Shown here: piece after piece, positions 26,453 through 36,482 of the stretch | How the letters are laid out: every line of letters begins with the position of its first letter | How positions within the stretch are numbered: position 1 is the stretch's first letter | DNA from: Marinobacter sp. S6332 | GTDB lineage: Bacteria; Pseudomonadota; Gammaproteobacteria; Pseudomonadales; Oleiphilaceae | Length of the DNA stretch: 64,000 nt | Assembly (NCBI RefSeq): GCF_023016045.1 | Contig: NZ_JALKAP010000001.1 | Coordinates: forward strand, 186,001-250,000 | Direction: 5' to 3' | The notes under the pieces: model-generated | Databases searched by the model: none | What the model was told of the DNA's origin: nothing | What the model saw: the letters and a program-made list of their open reading frames with translations, nothing else | Made by a program: the position numbers and the translations under genes

Positions 26453-26896
26453 ATGTTCAAACGGATACTGGTAGCGGTGGACGGCTCCAAAACTTCACTT
26501 GGAGCGTTGGACAAGGCTATAGAGCTGCAGAAGCTTCTACCGCAGGCAGAGATTTTTATTCTCTGTGTTTATAAGCACCACAGCCTGTTTGAAGCTTCGC
26601 TGTCTATCGGTAGGCCCGATGATATGGACATCCCAGATAAGGTACTTTCAGAGTACGCTAAAGAAGTCGTTAATCATGCCAAGGATATGGCCAAGGAGCA
26701 TGGAGCGACTAACGTTCGCGGCTTTGTTAAAGCCGGACGTCCCTCGAAGGTTATAATTAAATTTGCTCAGGATAAGGAAGCTGACTTGATTGTTTTGGGC
26801 ACTCGAGGCACTCACAGCGACAAAGACGGTATGTTCCTCGGCAGTGTTTCGCATCGTGTTGCCGCGCACGCCAAATGTCCTGTATTGGTGGTCTAG
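26453..26896 (+). CDS. teaD: universal stress protein TeaD, regulator of the ectoine TRAP transporter
   Basis: The protein has 147 residues of UspA fold: MFKRILVAVDGSKTSLGALD at the start and the ATP-binding pattern GTRGTHSD ... LGSVSHRVAAHAKCPVLVV near the end. In Halomonas, TeaD binds ATP and lowers TeaABC activity. The same gene order here supports that role. AAGGAGAG precedes the ATG. Confidence 0.87.
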   Translation: MFKRILVAVDGSKTSLGALDKAIELQKLLPQAEIFILCVYKHHSLFEASLSIGRPDDMDIPDKVLSEYAKEVVNHAKDMAKEHGATNVRGFVKAGRPSKVIIKFAQDKEADLIVLGTRGTHSDKDGMFLGSVSHRVAAHAKCPVLVV

Positions 26897-26935
26897 GTCG
26901 TGTGTTTCTAGCTGGCTTAGCCCTGCGCAGGTCGG

Positions 26936-29200
26936 CTAGAGTTCAGAGAACACTTCAACGCTATCTCGCCCGCCTGTTTTCGCTCGGTAAAGCATTTGGT
27001 CTGCAAGCCGCAACAGTTGCCTAGGTTTATCTGTGCTGCCCGGCCACGAAGCAACACCAACGGAAATGGTGAGACAGCCCAGATTTTGCCCTTCATAGAC
27101 AACCGGCTCATTTCGTACGGCCTCACGCAGCTGTTCAGCGCGTTCTTTGGCACCTGCCAAATCGGAAGCAGGCAGAATCACCACAAATTCTTCGCCACCA
27201 TAGCGGCAAACAATATCGCTACCACGAAAACGAGACTCTAAAAGCGAAGCAAAGGTTTGCAGTGCCGCGTCACCGGCCTCATGACCATGAGCGTCGTTAA
27301 AACGTTTAAAGTAATCGATATCCAATAACAACAGTGACAGAGGCGAATTCTTGCGCAAAGCCACGGAGGACTCGTGTTCAAATAGTTGGTCGAAATATCG
27401 ACGATTGTTTAGCCCCGTTAACGCATCTTCATAGGAGAATCGCTGCAAATTCTCCCTGAGTGAAATGCCCGAGAGCGTGACTCCAATACGCTCCGCTACC
27501 AACTTGATTGAGGATATGAGCCTTGCTGCGCCATCGTCCGTGCTCGCGGAATTGTTGATGCTATCGGCTTCCAGAAGTAATAAGCTTTCCTGCGTCGTTT
27601 CGTGGTTCACAAACTCTACATTGATGGAGAAACACACCAACCCCTGACAGGTTTTGCAGGCCGCTTCCGCTTCTTCAACAGTACTGGCCAGTTGCCGAAC
27701 CGGAGCTGGGAACCTGTCGAGGGTCGCCAGCTCTGATTCCAGCTTAGGAGGCACACCATCGTACCCCCATTGAGCAAGTCGCTCGTAACGGCCGCTGTCC
27801 GTTCGTCGATATATCATGCCTTTAATGGGATCACAGAGGCGAGGCATAGCTTCAGTGAGCAGCTGAAATGCCTGATCGAGGCTCACACAGGTCTGCAGTT
27901 CCGCAATAACCGATGCAAACACTCGGCTTTTCTCATTTTCGAATGCCAACAAGCTGGCCCTTGCCTGTTCTCGCTGCAAAAGTGTTTCTGCCTTTGCAGT
28001 TCGCTCGGCCACCTGTTGCTCTAGTGTCACCGTCAATTCATGTAAGGCTCTCTGAGTCATCGCATAATATCTTAGCGAAATGATCACAACGGCCAAGGTA
28101 AAAACCAGCAAACCATAGCTCACGGGCACCTGCCCCCAAGGTAGAACCCCGTGGGCCACAGCCATATCAACAACCAAAAGCGCACTAAAAACACCAGACG
28201 CCAGCACAAGAACCTGTTGTTCTCTGGTCATTGTCCGAATATGGGGCACTGTAATGAGTGTCATCAAACATAGAGATAGCAGGAACAAAGCATCAAAAGG
28301 AGGGAAAGTAGACGACAGGTCTATAACACCTGCCAAAGCCAAGCTGATCGCACCAACCGCATAAACGAGATGTAGTTGCCAAACCCAGCCAATCGCCCGG
28401 AGCCGCTGATCCGCCAGCCATTGTTCAAACATAAGCCACAGCGCTACGGGCAGGAGATAGTAGCTTCCAGCGGCCAAATAATCCCAAAGCAGAGGAGCAG
28501 GAACAACGAGCAGGCTAGCCTGACTTTCGGCAAGAAGCATAACCGAGGAAGCCAGTGCGAACAGGGCAATGCTGGAAAAGGTTTTTCTGCCTCCCTGAAG
28601 CAGCGATAACATCAGCGCAAGCAAGGCCACCAGTAGCGTAAACCCGGCAACAAACAAGGCTTCCAGAGAGTTCTTGAGCACATAAAGAACAAGCTCGGAG
28701 TGATCCATCACACTGATTTCGCCCCAGAGACCAATATCCGTGTAATCAGAAAACACTCGGAAATATAACGGTGTGTTCTCGTAACCCTCCGGCAGCACAA
28801 TCTCATGCCAGGGCCAGCCTTCAAATTCGCCACGTCCCTCTTTGTCGAAAGTGCCGTACTGATAGATCTTTTCACCATCCAGCCAAACCTGAACAATCAG
28901 ATCGACGCTGAGAATATATAGAACAGGATTTTGCCAGTCACCGGCCGGAAGCGTTACCCGGTACCACACTTGGTCTCGGCCATCGCGGCCGGGCGGATTA
29001 GAAGGGAAGTCAATAACCTGCCATTGCTCGGGTTGCTGCGCAACCGACCAGTCTAGTACGCCTGAGCCCTTGTAAGGAAAGTCTCCCCAGCGGTATTCCC
29101 AGCCTTCAGTCACGGGCTGTGGTGCTGCAACAGCAGAAGATCCAAACCCACAAAGAGCGCCAAGCAAGACAATCAGGATTTTCAAAAAGTGTGCGGGCAT
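26936..29200 (-). CDS. membrane diguanylate cyclase with periplasmic sensor and 7TM region
   Basis: The start is taken at the ATG 29200, giving 754 residues and a signal peptide (FLKILIVLLGALCGFGSSAV); the frame opens 44 codons earlier without support. Layout: periplasmic jelly-roll-like sensor (about 25-185, WYRVTLP, VWLDGEKIYQYG), about seven membrane helices (190-390), a coiled coil, a GAF-like region with three Cys (ACKTCQGLVC), then a GGDEF domain. The active site is GGEEF in CRYGGEEFVVI, with an upstream RGSD that fits the RxxD inhibitory site. It should make c-di-GMP. Converges with teaD. Confidence 0.88.
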   Translation of the reverse strand: MPAHFLKILIVLLGALCGFGSSAVAAPQPVTEGWEYRWGDFPYKGSGVLDWSVAQQPEQWQVIDFPSNPPGRDGRDQVWYRVTLPAGDWQNPVLYILSVDLIVQVWLDGEKIYQYGTFDKEGRGEFEGWPWHEIVLPEGYENTPLYFRVFSDYTDIGLWGEISVMDHSELVLYVLKNSLEALFVAGFTLLVALLALMLSLLQGGRKTFSSIALFALASSVMLLAESQASLLVVPAPLLWDYLAAGSYYLLPVALWLMFEQWLADQRLRAIGWVWQLHLVYAVGAISLALAGVIDLSSTFPPFDALFLLSLCLMTLITVPHIRTMTREQQVLVLASGVFSALLVVDMAVAHGVLPWGQVPVSYGLLVFTLAVVIISLRYYAMTQRALHELTVTLEQQVAERTAKAETLLQREQARASLLAFENEKSRVFASVIAELQTCVSLDQAFQLLTEAMPRLCDPIKGMIYRRTDSGRYERLAQWGYDGVPPKLESELATLDRFPAPVRQLASTVEEAEAACKTCQGLVCFSINVEFVNHETTQESLLLLEADSINNSASTDDGAARLISSIKLVAERIGVTLSGISLRENLQRFSYEDALTGLNNRRYFDQLFEHESSVALRKNSPLSLLLLDIDYFKRFNDAHGHEAGDAALQTFASLLESRFRGSDIVCRYGGEEFVVILPASDLAGAKERAEQLREAVRNEPVVYEGQNLGCLTISVGVASWPGSTDKPRQLLRLADQMLYRAKTGGRDSVEVFSEL

Positions 29201-29353
29201 TGACACTGGAATCCTGCCGTTAGGAACTACACCAAAGAGTATAGAACACCAACGCCTCCGCGTGTATAAACCAAAGACACTTGAAAGTAATAAATAGTTC
29301 GATAAGCAGGGTCGGGGGGGCGACCCTGCCATTTCAAGATCGGGAGTCCGGCA

Positions 29354-30394
29354 TCAGAGACCAGATTTCAGTTTTTCCCAGTACTTGGCATACACCTGCA
29401 AAGCTTCGTCACCAATATCCGTCTGAAACTCAGCGTTAACCATGTCTTCTGGCGTAGGGTAACTGGCTCGATCCCCGGCGACTTCATCACCCAAAAGCTC
29501 TCTTGCTGATAACACCGGCGTAGCGTACCCGATATCTTCGCTGATCAACGCCGCGATTTCCGGCTGCAGAACAAAGCTGATGAACTGGTGCGCAGCCTCC
29601 GGGTTCTTAGCGTTCTTGGGAATCACAAAGCTGTCCAACCAGGCGATAACGCCCTCTTTCGGATATACATACTCCAGCGCCTCCATGCTGCCCTTACCCA
29701 TAACAGCCTCGCCGTTCCAGATCATGCCTACATCAGCCTCTCCCTCAAGGAACGGCATACGGGGCGCATCTGAGTTAAAGGTGCGCACTGAGGGCATTAA
29801 CTCAGTCAGCTTTTCATAAGCCTCTTCAATCTGTTGCGGGTCAGTGCTGTTGCCTGAGTACCCCAGAACGCGCAGGCCCATGTGAAACACTTCGCGCATA
29901 TCGTTGGTCAGGTTCACCCGGCCTTTGAAGCGCTCATCCCAAAGATCTTCCCAAGCTGTCACTGGCTCACCTTCAATATCGGCAGTATCGACGCCAATGC
30001 CCGTCGTTCCCCACAAATAGGGCACGCTATACTGGTTTTCAGGATCGATATTCAAGCCGGTGAGTTCGGGGTCGAGCTGGTCAAAGCCACTGATTTTGCT
30101 GTGATCTATAGGCAAAAGCAGGCCTTCATTACGCATTTTGCTTACATAATAGGTCGATGGCACCGCTAGATCGTAAGCGGCGCTTTCATCTAGCAGTTTC
30201 AGCCGGGCATACATGGCTTCGTTACTGTCGTAGGTTGTGTATACCACCTTAACGCCGGTTTCCTCCTCAAAGCGGGTCAGCACTTCCTGCGGCATGTACT
30301 CTGACCAATTATACAAGTTCAGTACCTGCGGATCGTCAGAACTGCAGCCTGTCAGGCTCAAGGCCAACAGGCCAGCCAGTGCGAGTTTTTTCAT
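29354..30394 (-). CDS. potD: polyamine ABC transporter substrate-binding lipoprotein PotD
   Basis: The start ATG at 30394 is preceded by AAGGAG; it overlaps the potC stop as ATGA. The protein has 346 residues with lipobox SLTGC (C17), so it is lipid-anchored rather than free. NLYNWSEYMPQEVLTRFEEE and PYLWGTTGIGVD are typical of PotD/PotF. Ligand is spermidine or putrescine by family; which one cannot be told. Confidence 0.9.
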   Translation of the reverse strand: MKKLALAGLLALSLTGCSSDDPQVLNLYNWSEYMPQEVLTRFEEETGVKVVYTTYDSNEAMYARLKLLDESAAYDLAVPSTYYVSKMRNEGLLLPIDHSKISGFDQLDPELTGLNIDPENQYSVPYLWGTTGIGVDTADIEGEPVTAWEDLWDERFKGRVNLTNDMREVFHMGLRVLGYSGNSTDPQQIEEAYEKLTELMPSVRTFNSDAPRMPFLEGEADVGMIWNGEAVMGKGSMEALEYVYPKEGVIAWLDSFVIPKNAKNPEAAHQFISFVLQPEIAALISEDIGYATPVLSARELLGDEVAGDRASYPTPEDMVNAEFQTDIGDEALQVYAKYWEKLKSGL

Positions 30395-31158
30395 TGTTTG
30401 CTCCTTGAGAGAATCCATTGCGACAACATCAGCATGACCAGTGAGAACACCAGTAGCAGAGTGCCAAGTGCATTTACTTCGGGTTTGAGCCCCACACGCA
30501 CCATGGAGTAGATGCGCAGAGGAAGAATTTCGTAACTGGGGCCACTCACAAACGTGCTCACTACCACGTCGTCCATGGAGAGCGTGAAGCCGAGCAGCCA
30601 GCCAGCCATCAACGCCGGCATAATAACGGGTATCAGAACCGTGCGAGTCATTGTGAAATCGCTGGCACCAAGATCCCGGGCAGCTTCCGGCAAACGTTCA
30701 TCGAAACCACTGAGCCGGGCCATAACTGTAATCACTACAAACGGTAAGCAGAAGGTTACGTGCGCCAGCAGAAGCGATACGTACCCAAGCTTCAGGCCGA
30801 GCAACAGGAACAGGCCGAGCAGTGAAATGGCCAACACTATTTCAGGCGACATCATGACCACAAAGAGCATGCCGTTCAGAACTTTTTTGCCACGAAAGCG
30901 GTAACGGTGCAAAGCCAGTGCGGTGAGCGCGCCAATACAAGTAGAAACCGTAGCCGCTGTCAGCGCCAGCCAAAGCGAGTTCCACATGGCCTGCACCATG
31001 GCGTGGTTGTTGAATAGTGATTCGTACCAGCGCAGGCTAAAGCCGCCCCAGTTAAACCCGGTGCGCGAATCGTTAAAAGAAAACACAATCAGCACCACAA
31101 TCGGCACGTACAGCAGCAAGTACACCAACGCCAAATAACTACGGGAAAGCCAACGCAC
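30391..31158 (-). CDS. potC: polyamine ABC transporter permease PotC
   Basis: The protein has 255 residues with six membrane helices and the permease loop DLGASDFTMTRTVLIPVIMP containing the EAA-type motif. It starts with GTG at 31158, sharing one base with the potB stop, and its own stop overlaps potD. Family strings FNDSRTGFNWGGFSLRWYES and FTLSMDDVVVSTFVSGP support PotC/PotI. Confidence 0.9.
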   Translation of the reverse strand: MRWLSRSYLALVYLLLYVPIVVLIVFSFNDSRTGFNWGGFSLRWYESLFNNHAMVQAMWNSLWLALTAATVSTCIGALTALALHRYRFRGKKVLNGMLFVVMMSPEIVLAISLLGLFLLLGLKLGYVSLLLAHVTFCLPFVVITVMARLSGFDERLPEAARDLGASDFTMTRTVLIPVIMPALMAGWLLGFTLSMDDVVVSTFVSGPSYEILPLRIYSMVRVGLKPEVNALGTLLLVFSLVMLMLSQWILSRSKQ

Positions 31159-32018
31159 TAGGCTCCCTCCTCGCCCAAGCGGCGCTTACTCAGCCGATGT
31201 GCAAACATTAACAATGCCATGGTAAGGGTCAATACAATGCTGGCAGCCGCGCCGAACGGCCAGTTGCGGGCATCCAAAAACTGGTTTTTGATCACGTTGC
31301 CCACTAGCAAATTGCGTGAACCACCCAGAATATCAGGCACAAAAAATAGCCCCATCGCAGGCAGCAATACCAGCATAACCCCCGCCAGTACCCCCGGCAG
31401 CGTCAAGGGTACAATTATGTTTTTAAACGTTGCCAAGCGGCCTGCGCCCAAATCGTGAGAGGCAAGCAGAACATCTTGCCGCAAGTCCTCAAACACAGAG
31501 TATAGAGGCAGAACCATAAAGGGCAGAAGCAGATACACCAGACCCACAATAACAGCACCTTCGGTGTACAAAAGCTGCGCTGGCTCATCGAGCACGCCTA
31601 AGGATATAAGTGCACTGTTGAGCAGCCCATTTGTGGCCAGAATTAATTTCAGAGCGTAAGTACGTACCAACGAGTTGGTCCAGAAAGGCACAATCAGCAG
31701 GAAGATCAGCAACATCTGTCGGCGCTTGTCCACTCGCGACAAAGCCCAGGCAAAAGGATAACCAATCAACAGGCAAATCAGTGTGGTTATGGCAGCCATA
31801 TACAAGGAGTGAAGGAACACCTCCAAATACAGCGGATTAAACAGTTGCCGGTAAGCGTCCAGATTTAAGGGAAAGGAGATAAAGGTAGAGGGGTTCCGGG
31901 TCATCACACTCGCGCCCACCACCAGCATATTGGGCGCCAGCACGAGGAACAGAAGCCACCCCCACACCAGCACCAGAACAGCCGCCCTGAACGGCTGCTG
32001 CTTAATGCTCAGCATCAT
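31158..32018 (-). CDS. potB: polyamine ABC transporter permease PotB
   Basis: The protein has 286 residues with six membrane helices. The coupling loop [20 protein letters not shown] and [19 protein letters not shown] are PotB/PotH-like. Two ATG codons in a row (32018 and 32015) follow GAGGAG. It overlaps potA by 17 bases. Confidence 0.9.
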   Translation of the reverse strand: MMLSIKQQPFRAAVLVLVWGWLLFLVLAPNMLVVGASVMTRNPSTFISFPLNLDAYRQLFNPLYLEVFLHSLYMAAITTLICLLIGYPFAWALSRVDKRRQMLLIFLLIVPFWTNSLVRTYALKLILATNGLLNSALISLGVLDEPAQLLYTEGAVIVGLVYLLLPFMVLPLYSVFEDLRQDVLLASHDLGAGRLATFKNIIVPLTLPGVLAGVMLVLLPAMGLFFVPDILGGSRNLLVGNVIKNQFLDARNWPFGAAASIVLTLTMALLMFAHRLSKRRLGEEGA

Positions 32019-33138
32019 CGGCAGCCAGCTCCTCTTCGTCGGTCAACGGCTCGTCGCCCTCTTCCGCCAACAACCATTCCCAACCATCTACCCAGCTAAC
32101 GCGCACCCGCTCGCCAATGCTGTAGTCGAATGCCGGGTCGTCCTCGTCAAAGAATTCACTGGCCATCACATGGCTGCCGTCTTCCAGCTCAATAACCGAA
32201 TCCAGAGTACTGCCTTTGTAGTTACGCTCTACAATCTTGCCTGCGACGCCCTCGGTATCATCCGGCGCAAGCACCCGAATATCCTCCGGGCGTAGCAAAA
32301 CGTGCAAGGACTGATTCAGAGCAACACGGAATGAAGGCTTGCTCAGATCCCGGTTCAGGCCGAACACGTCCACGCTGATACGCTCACCCTCAATTTTAGT
32401 CACGCGCCCGGGGAAAAAATTCGTCTGGCCCACAAAGCGCGCGGTAAACACATTTGCCGGACGCTCGTATACTTCGCGGGGCGTGCCGAGCTGTTGTATG
32501 CGGCCATCTTTGAGCACCACAATACGATCAGACATCGACAGCGCCTCTTCCTGATCGTGGGTTACAAATACGAAGGTTATACCCAGCTCCCGCTGCAGGC
32601 GTTTGAGTTCTACCTGCATGGTACGGCGCAATTTATAGTCCAGTGCAGACAGAGGCTCGTCCAATAGCAGCATTTTGGGGCGCTTCACCACGGCGCGAGC
32701 AATGGCAACCCGTTGCTGCTGTCCACCAGATAGCTGGTGGGGTTTGCGCTTAGCAAAATCCTCCAACTGAACCATGGCGAGGGCTTCTTCAACTCGCTCC
32801 TGTATTTCGGCTTTCGGCCGCTTTTCCATTTTTAGGCCATAGGCCACATTGTCGAAAACCGACATATGGGGAAACAGCGCATAGTTCTGGAACACCGTAT
32901 TAAGAGGTCGCTTCTCCGGTGGGGTTTGAGTGATATCGACACCGGAAAGCGTAACCGTGCCCTGATCCGGAAGCTCAAAACCAGCCATCATGCGCAGCAG
33001 CGTGGTTTTACCACAGCCAGACGGCCCCAAAAGGGTAATGAACTCGCCATCATCAATAGTGAGGCTCAGCTCATCCAACACGGTTTTGTCGTCAAACTGC
33101 TTGCTGATACCGCTCAGCGATAGGAGTGTTTCAGTCAT
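32002..33138 (-). CDS. potA: polyamine ABC transporter ATP-binding protein PotA
   Basis: The protein has 378 residues from the ATG at 33138, with GGTAGGG upstream; the open frame runs 45 codons further up but lacks a start context. Walker [10 protein letters not shown], signature LSGGQQQR, Walker [12 protein letters not shown], then a C-terminal TOBE-type domain ([14 protein letters not shown]). The C-terminus is strongly acidic ([12 protein letters not shown]). First gene of potABCD. Confidence 0.92.
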   Translation of the reverse strand: MTETLLSLSGISKQFDDKTVLDELSLTIDDGEFITLLGPSGCGKTTLLRMMAGFELPDQGTVTLSGVDITQTPPEKRPLNTVFQNYALFPHMSVFDNVAYGLKMEKRPKAEIQERVEEALAMVQLEDFAKRKPHQLSGGQQQRVAIARAVVKRPKMLLLDEPLSALDYKLRRTMQVELKRLQRELGITFVFVTHDQEEALSMSDRIVVLKDGRIQQLGTPREVYERPANVFTARFVGQTNFFPGRVTKIEGERISVDVFGLNRDLSKPSFRVALNQSLHVLLRPEDIRVLAPDDTEGVAGKIVERNYKGSTLDSVIELEDGSHVMASEFFDEDDPAFDYSIGERVRVSWVDGWEWLLAEEGDEPLTDEEELAADDAEH

Positions 33139-33274
33139 CAACCCTACCCAAAATAAAGTAAGTGAGCCTCTGAAAAAGCCCCTGTTGCGGCGTATTTTTC
33201 CAGAAAGTGGGTGATATAAAAAGCACTGTGCAGAATTTAGGCAGGAAAATGCGAGAATAGTCCCGCAACGCAAG

Positions 33275-33302
33275 CACCCTGACCACTGAAGTAGTCAGGG
33301 TG
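33275..33302. terminator. hairpin downstream of the orphan TRAP binding-protein gene
   Basis: CACCCTGAC (33275-33283) and GTCAGGGTG (33294-33302) form a perfect 9-base stem with a 10-base loop, 11 bases past the end of the gene at 33314. No T-run follows, so intrinsic termination is only probable. Confidence 0.5.
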
Positions 33303-33313
33303 TACGCGTCAGA

Positions 33314-34393
33314 TCAGTCTGTAGCAATACTGTTTAGGTAGGCCTTATCTGAAATATTGGTCCACTGGCGAACCTGCTTCAGGTAATCGCGCTGGGAATT
33401 AATGATCTCCTTTGCCAAATCATCTTTCCCCGCTTCCTGAGCCAGCAACTTGTTGGTGGCGTCACGCATCGCGTCGATTACTTCCGGTGGGAAGGTTTTG
33501 TGGGTCACATTCGGGTAATCTTCCTTCATGCGATCCCAGGCTACGCCACTTTCGTGCGTGGTCTGAATGTACATATCGTATGCTGCGGTCCGCATGGCAA
33601 TACGCAAGATCGCCTGCAAATCCTTGGGCAGCTTGTTCCATGTTTTATCATTAATCAGGAACTGTACTTCAGCGCCTGGCTCCTGCCAGCCCGAGTAGTA
33701 GTATTTTGCGATTTGGTGAAAGCCCATGGGGAAGTCGAGAGCCGGGCCAACCCATTCAACAGCGTCCACCGTGCCGCGCTCAAGCGCTGTGTAGAGCTCG
33801 CCGGGAGGCAGGTTAGTAACAGCAACACCCAGCTCTGCCATAACCTCGCCCGCAAATCCGGGGGTACGCATTTTCAGGCCTTTGAGATCGGCTACGGAAT
33901 TGATTTCTTTGTTGAACCAACCGCCCATCTGGTTACCGGTATTACCGCCTGGGAAAGACAATAAACCGAATGGCTCGTAAACCTTCTGCATCAACTCCAT
34001 GCCTTGGTCGTGGTAGAACCAAGCATACATTTCCGGAGCAACCATACCGAAGGGTACGGTAGTGAAGTACATGGCGTTCGGAATCGTGCCCTTATAGTAA
34101 TAAGACGCTGTATGGCCCATGTCGTACTGGCCGTTGCGCACCAAATCAAAGATACCAAAAGGCGCTTTATGCTTGTTGGAACTGTCGATACGGATTTTCA
34201 GGCGACCGCCTGACATTTCTTCAGCCATCTTGGCCATATTCTCGGTAGTTTCACCAAGAATCGGAGAGTTGGGACCCCAGGTTTGCGCGAGTCGCAGCGT
34301 GAAGTTATCTGCAGCTACGCCAAGTGAACTAACAGAAACTAGCAGTGCTACTGCTACTATCCTGAACAGGCGAGTCATCATTATTAACACCAT
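33314..34393 (-). CDS. TRAP-type substrate-binding protein (DctP/TakP-like), orphan
   Basis: The protein has 359 residues with a signal peptide (about 1-28, ending SSLGVAADN). The mature part has GGWFNKEINSVADLKGLKMR, RTPGFAGEVMAELG and ALERGTVDAVEWVGP, resembling the TakP subfamily that binds alpha-keto or other carboxylic acids. No DctQ/DctM membrane genes are adjacent, so it either borrows another permease or serves sensing. A chemoreceptor gene lies 114 bases upstream on the same strand. ATG alternatives exist at 34381 and 34378. Confidence 0.85.
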   Translation of the reverse strand: MVLIMMTRLFRIVAVALLVSVSSLGVAADNFTLRLAQTWGPNSPILGETTENMAKMAEEMSGGRLKIRIDSSNKHKAPFGIFDLVRNGQYDMGHTASYYYKGTIPNAMYFTTVPFGMVAPEMYAWFYHDQGMELMQKVYEPFGLLSFPGGNTGNQMGGWFNKEINSVADLKGLKMRTPGFAGEVMAELGVAVTNLPPGELYTALERGTVDAVEWVGPALDFPMGFHQIAKYYYSGWQEPGAEVQFLINDKTWNKLPKDLQAILRIAMRTAAYDMYIQTTHESGVAWDRMKEDYPNVTHKTFPPEVIDAMRDATNKLLAQEAGKDDLAKEIINSQRDYLKQVRQWTNISDKAYLNSIATD

Positions 34394-34507
34394 TTATATT
34401 TTTGCATTGTTATCGTTCGAACATCCGCAATACTAGCCCGTGTTCAATCTCTACGCCATGGGGAGCGCACCAAAAACGCTCCATACTTTTAAATTTCTCC
34501 ACCTCAG

Positions 34508-36184
34508 TCAAACTTTGAACTGACTAACCAGCCCCCTCAAGCGCTCGCCCAACCGCGCCAGCTCACTACTGGCTTCATTCGTTTGGCTAACGCCTGCATC
34601 GCTGCGCTGCGCTGCTTCGACAATGCGCACAACATTCTGGTTAATTTCCTCAGCTACTTGGCTTTGTTGCTCTGCGGCTGTGGCTATCTGTGTAACCTGA
34701 TCGTGAATCTGACCAATTGAGTTTTCGATAGTGGTCAGGGCACCGGTTGCATGGTTGATACGCTCGACCGTTTCGGTTGAGTGACTCTGGGATCGGTTCA
34801 TCCGTTCAACAGCCGACAAGGACTCACTAACAAAGCCATCAATCATTTCCCGTATTTGATCAGCAGATTCTGCGCTTCGCCTCGCCAGCTGACGCACCTC
34901 ATCTGCAACAACAGAAAACCCTCTGCCGTGGTCGCCTGCTCTGGCAGCTTCTATTGCAGCATTCAAGGCCAGAAGGTTAGTCTGCTCGGTAACTGCGTGA
35001 ATGACATCTAGAACCTGCTGAATATCATCCGATTTTTCAGCAAGAGCATTGATGTTCTGAGCACTTTCCTGAATTTCTTCGGAGAGCTTGGTTACGGCCA
35101 CCTGTGCATTGGCAATTGTTTCACCGCCATCGCGAGCCATACGATCAGCGTCTGATGCCGCACCCTCAACTTCATTCGCATTACCGGCAATCTGCTGGAT
35201 GGTGGCGGCCATTTCATTGATTGCAGAGGCTATTTGATCGGTTTCTGCACCCTGCTGCTGCACTGATGATCGGGTTTCAAGGGCGACACGGCTTAGCTCT
35301 TCAGCTGCAGAAGCGACCTGATCAGTGGTAGATCCGACTTCCTTAATGGTTGTTTGGATTTTGATAACAAACGCATTGAAGCGACGGCCAAGCTCAGCCA
35401 GCTCGTCAGCGCCTTCATCCGGCAAACGCTGACGGAGGTCCCCATCACCGTCCGCAATTTCCTGCATTATATCGCTGACGTTTCTCAAGGGCCGCGTGAC
35501 TGTGCGACCAACAAATACGCCGATCAATAATGAGACAACCACAACGGCCAGAGTCACCAAAATACCAGACCATATGGTACGAGCGATACTTGCTTCAATC
35601 TCTACACGAGCGGAGTCTACTTGCCGCTCTATATCGGTTACATATACACCCGCCGCGATTAGCCAGTCCCATTCCGGTACTTCGGCAGCATAACTAATTT
35701 TGTGTTCTTCATTACCCGAGGCCGGATTGGACCAATCATATGCATAATAACCATCGGACTCTAGCGCTTTATAGAGTTGTGACAACACGCTAAGGAACGT
35801 GGGGCCAGCTTTTTTTCCCTCGATAGATGGGTTTGGCGAATAGGAGATTGCCTGCCCTGAGCGACTGAAGGCAAACACATAGTTATTTTTTTCAAACTGG
35901 ATGGCTCGAAGCCTGTCTGCTGCTGTTTTTTTCGCCTGCAGCTCTGTCAGCCCGGGGTTGTTTCTAGCCTCATCCACTATAGTCTTCGCAGCATCAACGA
36001 GGTTTTTAAGCCCCTGTTTTCGGGACTCCATGAGGCTTAACTCAAGCCGCTTTAACTCGGCCGCACCACCAGCTTGAATTTGATTAATGGAAATCCATGA
36101 AACTGTGGCTGCGGTAGCCAGCACGGGTATTAGTACAGCAAGAAGTAAGCGGGTGCGAATGCGCAGAGAGTTCATAAACTTCAT
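34508..36184 (-). CDS. methyl-accepting chemotaxis protein with single Cache domain
   Basis: The start ATG at 36184 follows AGGA; 558 residues. Layout: membrane helix (about 11-33), a periplasmic single-Cache domain (about 40-190; NNYVFAFSRSGQAISYSPNP, DGYYAYDWSNPASG, WDWLIAAGVYVTDIE), a second helix, HAMP (TRPLRNVSDIMQEIADGDGD) and the signalling coiled coil with the hairpin tip NLLALNAAIEAARAG. This Cache type senses small ligands such as carboxylates. The C-terminus has no CheR-binding pentapeptide. It may work with the binding protein encoded just downstream. Confidence 0.9.
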   Translation of the reverse strand: MKFMNSLRIRTRLLLAVLIPVLATAATVSWISINQIQAGGAAELKRLELSLMESRKQGLKNLVDAAKTIVDEARNNPGLTELQAKKTAADRLRAIQFEKNNYVFAFSRSGQAISYSPNPSIEGKKAGPTFLSVLSQLYKALESDGYYAYDWSNPASGNEEHKISYAAEVPEWDWLIAAGVYVTDIERQVDSARVEIEASIARTIWSGILVTLAVVVVSLLIGVFVGRTVTRPLRNVSDIMQEIADGDGDLRQRLPDEGADELAELGRRFNAFVIKIQTTIKEVGSTTDQVASAAEELSRVALETRSSVQQQGAETDQIASAINEMAATIQQIAGNANEVEGAASDADRMARDGGETIANAQVAVTKLSEEIQESAQNINALAEKSDDIQQVLDVIHAVTEQTNLLALNAAIEAARAGDHGRGFSVVADEVRQLARRSAESADQIREMIDGFVSESLSAVERMNRSQSHSTETVERINHATGALTTIENSIGQIHDQVTQIATAAEQQSQVAEEINQNVVRIVEAAQRSDAGVSQTNEASSELARLGERLRGLVSQFKV

Positions 36185-36265
36185 TGGCCAGATCCTAATA
36201 ATGAATTCTTGTTCACCTATTATCGACCAAAACTGCGACATCTTGAATACGACTTAACGACCGGC

Positions 36266-36472
36266 TTATCCAAAGTCTGTAGGTGCACCCTCGTCGCACT
36301 TGCGGCAATCGAGCTCAAAACCCAGCATGGACGCACGACCCTCTTCGGTGATTACCCAAGGCCGATTCACCCAGGGCGGAGTGTGGCGTACATGCTGATT
36401 GTGACCACAGGCCAGTCGGGCAACCCAGTGGTCTTCTTCATCTTTGTGGTAGGCGGTGATCGGTTGTTTCAT
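36266..36472 (-). CDS. DUF3565 small zinc-ribbon-like protein
   Basis: The protein has 68 residues from the ATG at 36472; an in-frame TTG nine bases earlier is less likely. The text HWVARLACGHNQHVRHTPPW ... NRPWVITEEGR ... LDCRKCDEG matches the conserved DUF3565 family as I recall it. Cys and His residues (CGH, CxxC) suggest metal binding. Function unknown. It begins 10 bases after the CDF gene ends, so the two are probably co-translated. Confidence 0.75.
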   Translation of the reverse strand: MKQPITAYHKDEEDHWVARLACGHNQHVRHTPPWVNRPWVITEEGRASMLGFELDCRKCDEGAPTDFG

Positions 36473-36482
36473 ACCGCCCAAG

